Of a stretch of DNA of 64,000 nt, positions 57,491 through 64,000 are shown in pieces. How positions within the stretch are numbered: position 1 is the stretch's first letter; every line of letters begins with the position of its first letter. Both the position numbers and the translations under genes were made by a program. This DNA comes from Membranipora membranacea (taxonomy: Eukaryota; Bryozoa; Gymnolaemata; Cheilostomatida; Membraniporidae): contig OU612070.1 of the NCBI GenBank assembly GCA_914767715.1, positions 15,329,501 to 15,393,500 on the forward strand, written 5' to 3'. Under the pieces are notes generated by a model, which worked only from the letters and a program-made list of their open reading frames with translations, made no database searches and was not told the DNA's origin.

Positions 57491-58930
57491 CGTTACAAGG
57501 CTAGCAGTGGACAACTTGAGTTGACTACTCGTACTCAAATTCATTGGAATTCACTCGGGTTGGGGACATCATCAAAATCGCTCTACTCTGCTGGGACGGA
57601 CATTGAACCTTATTTCCCTGAACTTCAACTTTGGTGGTCATGAATCCGCTCCACTAGACTCTTTAATCTATTTACTCTTGTCTATTCTACTTTCAAGGTA
57701 ATATTCAGTACCATGGCTCTATTCTTGGACTATTCTCTGTGAGTTACTCGAGTAGTCTGGAGAGAAAACTATTAATTCAACTCCAAAATGTTTTATACCT
57801 TGTTCGTTTGCCATTTCCTTATAAGTAGGAATGCTTGGTAACAAGGGAATAACCATTTGTAGACTCATATTTTGCAATCTGGTATTCATTATCATACAAT
57901 ACTGTCATAGACAAGAATAAGCGGCGGAGTGGTCTTAAAAAAGTTGGGTATCGAGGCAGTGCGACGGCCTTAATATAAGGCCTTATACATACACAGCTTT
58001 TAACGTATTCCTCCACGTTCACAGAGTGAACAAACTTGTTATAATTTTCGGTTGTGTCAGTCCAAGTTACTATGTTTGAACTACAGAAAAGCGCTGTCTT
58101 GCTTGATCACTGATACCCTGTACATGTTGCAGTACCTCCTAGTCTAAGTGCTCAGAGTCAGACTGCTGAAATGCAAGTTAGTGGCATGACATTATCAAAC
58201 ACTCAATTTATTGTTCCTTGCTTGGTACACATGATTGCATTGCTTTAAAGTATTCAGTTTACACATTGGATATTTCAGGATGAAACTGTGGAAAAGATAA
58301 AGCACAATACCATTAAATTTAGCCATAAAATATATTTAAACCTTAAATGACCATCAAACAATATATGAGTGAAGTGAAAAATAATGAACAAAAACAATAA
58401 ATGGACAGACATTATCGATAAATGGATTAACATTGAACAAACATGGATGGACATCATCTCAAGGTGGACAGAAACATTCTTCACTAGATTGTTTTAAGGT
58501 TATGTCAGAGACCTACAACAAAGCTGAATAAACACTCACAGATAATATTATAAATTTGTAAGTATGAGACCTTTGGAGATTCTAGGAGTGGAGTCGGCAC
58601 TGAAGGCGGTTCGGACCTCGCAGGAAAGTATGGTATTAAAAATGCTTTTCCAAGGCTAGCTCATTCTCTCTTTTCGCCGCAAGTTCCTGGTGCCTTTGCC
58701 GTATCTGATCATGTAGTCTGGAACAAGTTTAGAAGATACTAAAACAGGTTTTGCTCCGCTTGATTTTCAATTATGGGATTCGATTGTTTTCCAATTCGGG
58801 AACTAGGTAAATTGGTTCAGTCTCTTTGTGGCGGATACACAAGCTCTTTTTGAAGATCATTCACCTGCACAGAGTTCTGTCTGGAAGCTTAGTGCCGACA
58901 AATTCTTTCTGTCCCTTTGGTGATGGATAT

Positions 58931-60013
58931 CTATGTTGAGGGCGCTGGGTGGGTCCTGTTCTTCCGGCGAATCAGGGATAGAAACTTTTCTCTAAACTTA
59001 GGTAGTGTAACAAAGTAGATAGGAAAACTCATCCCACTGTTTGCTACGACTATATGAGTAGCAAAGAATGTGTAGTAGCCCGGCGGTTGTGAGTCAGAGG
59101 CCATTCCCCAAAAGAGCCATATACCTATTGGAGTCCAGCATAAGTAATATACTCCCAACGTTGTGATCACTGTTTTGATAGATTTGCACAGTCTGTCTCG
59201 GTTTGAACCTCTTAAGTTTGAAACTCTAACCACCAAATATGTGTTACTGATTGTCTGAACAATCATGGGGATGGCAATGAAGACACCTGTTATTATCAAA
59301 ATACCACCTAAACCTCTCTCACCTGTTTCCATTATACAATATGGGATATGGGAATCAAAATAAAAGTTTAGGAGCTCAACCTGACCAAAAATGAAGGTTA
59401 GAACAGTAGGGAATATAAATGACATCAAAACGATTGCTATAATTATTGAACGAGACCTACTATTTGCCTGAAAGACACGATACCCAACAGGAAATTTGAC
59501 AGACACAAATTTGTCTACGGACATGGCAGTATGAATGAGAGCAGTTATCTCAGCTCCAACTGTGGCCATACCGAAAACGTCACATAGCCATGGAGGGATA
59601 CACACTTCACCCAGCACTGATACTACACTGATAGAAGTCATCACAGCCAGCATCATAATATCAGAACCGACCAGCCCGAGTATGTAGTAGTGTTTAAGCG
59701 CTAGTTTACCCATCCTTCGAAATGTCAGGAGTACAAAGACGTTACTCGCAAGGATAAATACAGACACAATTATGGTGACGGCTGCCAGCTCAGTTGGTAG
59801 TGCTGACTTGTAAAGCTGACAGACAGTGTCATTTTCCATGATGAACGGCTTGAGTGATGAATTCGATGTGTCTTCTGGATATAATGTTATCCAACTGAAA
59901 TGTGATGCTATTGATAGTTTGCTTTTATATTGCATTTCACTGAGCATTACATCCTTGATGAACTTCAAACAGGACAATCTGTGTTCACTTTCTGGAAATC
60001 CGGCATTGGGCAA
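58931..60013 (-). CDS. Class A (rhodopsin-like) GPCR, intronless orphan
   Basis: A 360-aa frame with seven hydrophobic helices. Landmarks: N91 in ILASNVFVLL (TM1), D118 in GLVGSDIMML (TM2), Cys 138/144 before TM3 and Cys 226 in ECL2 for the disulphide, D167-K168-F169 in place of DRY, CWTP 292-295 (TM6) and SFPIYF 329-334 in TM7 in place of NPxxY. N-glycosylation sequons NSS (51) and NDT (61) precede TM1. Met 59 (codon at 59839-59837) gives a more usual N-terminus, so the first 58 residues may not be translated. Ligand unknown. Confidence 0.9.
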   Translation of the reverse strand: MPNAGFPESEHRLSCLKFIKDVMLSEMQYKSKLSIASHFSWITLYPEDTSNSSLKPFIMENDTVCQLYKSALPTELAAVTIIVSVFILASNVFVLLTFRRMGKLALKHYYILGLVGSDIMMLAVMTSISVVSVLGEVCIPPWLCDVFGMATVGAEITALIHTAMSVDKFVSVKFPVGYRVFQANSRSRSIIIAIVLMSFIFPTVLTFIFGQVELLNFYFDSHIPYCIMETGERGLGGILIITGVFIAIPMIVQTISNTYLVVRVSNLRGSNRDRLCKSIKTVITTLGVYYLCWTPIGIWLFWGMASDSQPPGYYTFFATHIVVANSGMSFPIYFVTLPKFREKFLSLIRRKNRTHPAPST

Positions 60014-62759
60014 GGTTAAGACCCTTACAACACTAGAACTGTTATCAAAGCTTGTTGTTTGGCCGAATAGATAATGGAAAAACGTGATGTGTATATTTTA
60101 CGATTTGTTGAGAATCTTTACCAATGATAAAATGAAAAATGATATGAAAGACATAAATTTGCACTTAAACTAAGCTCAACATTTTTGTGCCGATATGCCA
60201 CATGAGGGATAATCAAGACCAATCAAGCATCTTTGTTTTTTCACAATCCAAAGCACCCAATGTGCTGTTTTTGCCAAACGACTACCTTGGACTCTCTTGC
60301 ATGGTTTAAATAGTCGTTGAGGGTTGACTAATTTGACTAGCTGCCGAGACACTTGGTATAATCGAGTAACTGGAAGGGACATCAATATCTCATTTCCTAT
60401 TCTAAATTGAAATTATTTTCTGGACAATGAGCATAACAAGATCTTGAGGTACCGTAACCAATCTAATCTCTCATCATTGTTTATGGCAATTTTTACTACT
60501 ACAATTATGTGAAATTTGTCTTGCGTTTTGTTTGCGTCAGTGCAGTGCTGTAGAATTGAATGAAAAAACTAACAGCGTTTTTCAAATTCTGTACTCAGTC
60601 CCCATTTCATGGATAGTACCTTCCTTTGCACAAAGCATTTATGATATTGATTCTTGCCTGAGAGACAATTCTAATTTATCAAAGGATCTTTACTTGAGTG
60701 ATTCTATTGAGAAAGGTCAAATGTTTCTTTGATAAATAATTTAATTTTCTCTTAGCTAATATATTTCAAAACAAGACACCAACACCATTCTTCATATAAC
60801 AGTTCTTATATCACATTGTCACTAAAAAACTTCATCAAGTTGATATAGTTTGTGATGCATGTCACTCGCTATCAATGACCTTATAAAAGATCTTAATGTG
60901 CCTTTGTATAAAAATTCCTCTTAGTTTTACCAAGCCCTTTTATCATTGTGACATTTTCAATAGGAAGAGAACGATAGCCTTATTGTTAGCATGATACTCA
61001 ACGGAACATTCAATAGTCAATTTGATGCGCTATTACCACTAGACAGAACTTACCACATTGGACTACATTGAAATTGTATTAAAAATCAGGAAGTTCTTAG
61101 ACATATAGGTCTTAAAAGCAGTTTCTAAAAATGGCTTGTACTGCAATAATAGACAATGCAGTACGTATGATTGGATCAAGGATATCAAGAAATCCTTGAT
61201 TTGATCAAGGAGTAATCAGTACTCCTTGATTTCAAAGAAATGTCCAAGTGATCAGACTGTACAGATATCACTGACTGATGGTTGTTCTTCACCAGCTTCA
61301 TCAGATTGGTTTATCGCAGTAGGCGCGTTGTCGTCCTTTGGTGCGATGTGTCGATAGGAGACAGTAGTTGTGACGGCAAGAGTTTCCAGTCTAGTAACAT
61401 CGATGAGCAGATTAGTGTTTTTGTACATAATCATTGTCTAAACAAGGATGTCCTTTACATAAGAGTGTTATTCTTGGGTTGTTAGTGCAGCTTGAGGCCT
61501 GGTTAATCTGGCAGTTATCAGTTTAGGAGGCATATGGGGTGATACAGCAACGACTTGCCAGGGATACGCTAGGGGGCAGTTTTGATATCAAATAGGCTTT
61601 CATTGAGTAGCCAGGAGTGGAGTGTTAGAGACATGAAGGGTGGAGTAAGGGGGAAGGATAAAATAATGTATTAATTGAATATTAGGATATTATGTTAAGG
61701 CTATCGGGAATGGCTGATCGGTCCTGGTAATCTGATCCGCAGCAGCACAAGTACCCATCACCAGCAAGCAGACAACAAGACCACCCCGGGCAGCGACACC
61801 CGCCGTGACAACAGTGGCTAGTGTGTGCTCCCCCGGTGCCACCGCATACATAGTAGCAATGAACTAACATTAATCCTAATCCTAACCGCCGACCCACCCA
61901 GTACAAGATTGACAGATGCGACGCACCTGATCTTAGTGCCTGAGCAAGGGCCCTGCATTCTAACTAGGAGTTGTCTTTAACTCCTTGATTCTAACTGTCA
62001 AACTATGCCAACTATACAAACCGTTTTAAATCTTACCTTTTACACAATTTTGGATTTGCATCACCAACATTAATGAGGAGACAACCTGTGATAAAACTGA
62101 GGCTATCAGTTGATTGACCAATGAAATCATTGCTGAAATCTGATGACCAATGATAGCAAGCAAAACAAACCAGCATGATCTAACCCACCCAGTAGTTGGC
62201 TTTCTTTTTATTTCCGGCATGATTTTCATCAAAACCCAACTGCTGATAACTACCTGAAGGCAGTTCCCACTACTACAGCAGGATATAGCTTGATATTGAG
62301 TTGTGTTTTGAGGTACTGTGTAACCAGAATATATTATGGCTTAAGTTGTATGTTTTCTTTACAGTTGACTGTTTATAGATTAAGTTTTATCTACTATTTT
62401 AGTTGTACTGTTATTTAATTCACTTTCCTCCCATTATTTTGCTGACTAAGCTGACCAATTCAATTGTTTAGAGTATGGGTGAGCAGCACAGGTCCCTTCC
62501 TAGGCTTATACTGTTTATGTAATGGGTTTGCTACTGTGTAAGTTCTATGTATTATAAATTTAAGGTCCACTCTAGGCATCTAACATCTACAGATACAGAT
62601 TGATTACTATGACTGAGATGAATAAAAGAGTGACAACATATATACAAACTCATGTATCCAGCATACAATCAACATATACTTAACTTCACAACACTTGGTA
62701 TACTGTAGTTGTTTCAGACATCATAGTCAGTGTACGTGTTTACTGGGGTGGGTGGGACA
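60014..62759. other. Region without a recognised gene
   Basis: Only short chance frames on both strands. At 61168-61237 there are nested inverted repeats of ATCAAGGA and TCCTTGAT. A more GC-rich patch lies at about 61720-61920. Confidence 0.6.
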
Positions 62760-63828
62760 TAGTGCTGTTACGATACGATTTATATCGGGAATACCTAATC
62801 GATCACACCTCATAATCGATTTAATAAGGTGACAGCTGAAGTCGATTGCACAGCTGTCAATTCATTGTCACGGGTGGCCCGGTTATTATGGTCCGATATA
62901 TGGTTTTTACGATTCCTCTTTTCATTCACACAATACCTTATCACACTTCAATTCACTCGCTAACTAATCTCGAAGATTACAAATACTCATAGTCATTGCT
63001 AATCTTGCTAAAACTTGTTTGTGTTTAAGGGAAAATATTGTCATTGTGAATTTATGGGAAGCGCAATAGAATAGGATTTTTGCCTATTTTGATGGTGCTG
63101 CATCATTGGCTTCAGCATCAGAAAGAGACAAGACATAAATACTGTAACTCTGCAGTTAGAGTTGAAAGATATATTAGTTATCCATCACGCCCTCTAAATT
63201 ATCAGATATGTGGTATTCTTTTGACCTATTGGAAAGATTGGGTGCTAAAACTGATATGCATGGTGCAGTGTAAAATCTGCAAGCTGAGAAAGCCTCAGAA
63301 AGATGCCAATACTACAAAAAGCATGAGGGCACCCATGAACAAGCGTCATTCAAAAGAAATGCTGAGTACAAAATTTCATCAGCCAACAGAGATGAGACAT
63401 TTGGTGACAGTGATGGGTATGGGGGTATGCTGCCTCAGGCTCATTTCAAGGGGCAGGAGCAGTACTGGTATCACTGCCAGGTCATGTGTTTGTCAATCTA
63501 ACATGTCAAAAAATCGGTAGTTATTTTATCAATATTATACTATGTCCATGTTCTGAAAAGCTGTTTGGGGTCAAAGCCTGAGTGTGACTTTTACATAGGC
63601 TACATCTACATTGCAGCTATGAGTGAAATCTCTAATTTAGGTCCCTGTGCTTCTCTTCTTGGTCACATCATTAAAACCATATATCGATACCTAAAATCGA
63701 AAATACCGAAAAGGAGAAATCAAAATCGGGTTGGTTGAAATCGAAGGTGTAAAATCGAAATCGGGAAAATCGATGCCAAAATGAGAATCGAGGCAGTCCT
63801 AGCCAAATACAAAATCGTTACAGCCCTA
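62760..63828. mobile_element. Decayed hAT-like DNA transposon
   Basis: Imperfect terminal inverted repeats: TAGTGCTGTTACGAT at 62760 and the reverse complement of CGTTACAGCCCTA ending at 63828. Inside, 63202-63349 encodes a BED-finger-like stretch split by a frameshift: SDMWYSFDLLERLGAKTDM in one frame, QCKICK and NTTKSM...KRH in another. No transposase core remains and I see no 8-bp target duplication, so it is a non-autonomous remnant. Confidence 0.6.
63202..63349 (+). pseudogene. Frameshifted BED zinc-finger remnant
   Basis: C-x2-C (CKIC) and the closing His of NKRH are present, but the aromatic start (SDMW) lies in a different frame and runs into a stop. Typical of dead hAT transposase N-termini. 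Confidence 0.5.
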
Positions 63829-64000
63829 ACTGGTATGGAGAGCCAATGCCAAGGCAGATGGTACATTCGTGAAATATAGTGAATGTGACTGTGCAAGTAA
63901 CTCGGTTTACCTTTCACTATGTCCCAATGTGTCCTTTAAGTGATCTGGCATCGGTTCTCATTCCTACCAAATAGAAAATCAGATCCTCACTAATATAATT

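Larger units (their letters stand above)
55884..58930. other. Intergenic region between F-box gene and GPCR
   Basis: Holds the F-box poly(A) signal (56182-56187) and several repeat fragments: a CAATATTTTGACAC piece at 56352-56366, a GATGGTGGGATATACACCC piece at 56083-56105, and the elements at 57058 and 57360. I see no gene. Confidence 0.6.

Noticed and set aside
61682-61906. Cys/Gly-rich 74-codon frame on the - strand
   Set aside because: No signal peptide, no regular Cys spacing and no gene context; likely a by-product of a GC-rich patch.
63080-63520. 146-codon frame on the + strand
   Set aside because: Lies inside the decayed hAT-like element and covers only part of a frameshifted BED finger; not a host gene.

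Overview
The window is animal nuclear DNA. It is AT-rich, with long introns, GT-AG splice sites and many short dispersed fold-back repeats. The RyR, GMC oxidoreductase, F-box and class A GPCR genes all point to a metazoan. RyR wording such as HNPAKDIGF and EKPQIKESKR looks invertebrate, but I cannot fix the phylum. There are no bacterial operons, CRISPR arrays or viral genes.

Layout: (1) Positions 72-43867, + strand: the C-terminal half of a ryanodine receptor, the calcium-release channel of the ER/SR. I resolve 50 constitutive exons whose phases join without a break into 2,674 codons plus stop. They run from about residue 2,340 of a usual ~5,000-residue RyR to the C-terminus. The N-terminal half lies to the left of the window. 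(2) 45701-53303, + strand: an 11-exon, 618-aa GMC-family FAD oxidoreductase with an N-terminal hydrophobic anchor. (3) 54354-55883, + strand: an intronless 509-aa F-box/leucine-rich-repeat protein. (4) 58931-60013, - strand: an intronless class A GPCR of up to 360 aa. (5) 60014-64000: no convincing host gene; a decayed hAT-like transposon with a frameshifted BED finger lies at 62760-63828.

The most interesting signal is in the RyR gene. Two adjacent homologous 80-nt exons (30759-30838 and 31199-31278) encode alternative versions of the same EF-hand. They have identical phases, and including both gives a frameshift and stop, so they look mutually exclusive. Each is followed by a related fold-back repeat that could pair in RNA. 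RyR introns also hold several exon-like segments of 12-45 nt with good splice signals and matching phases. Five of these lie between 17.5 and 24 kb, flanking the exons around the calmodulin-binding segment. Together they suggest a RyR with heavy alternative splicing around its calcium-regulatory parts. This is inference and needs RNA evidence.

The four genes are on different functional themes and show no sign of working together. Other notable features are a 137-bp palindrome with perfect 68-bp arms in a GMC intron, several MITE-like fold-back families, and a tRNA-derived SINE.
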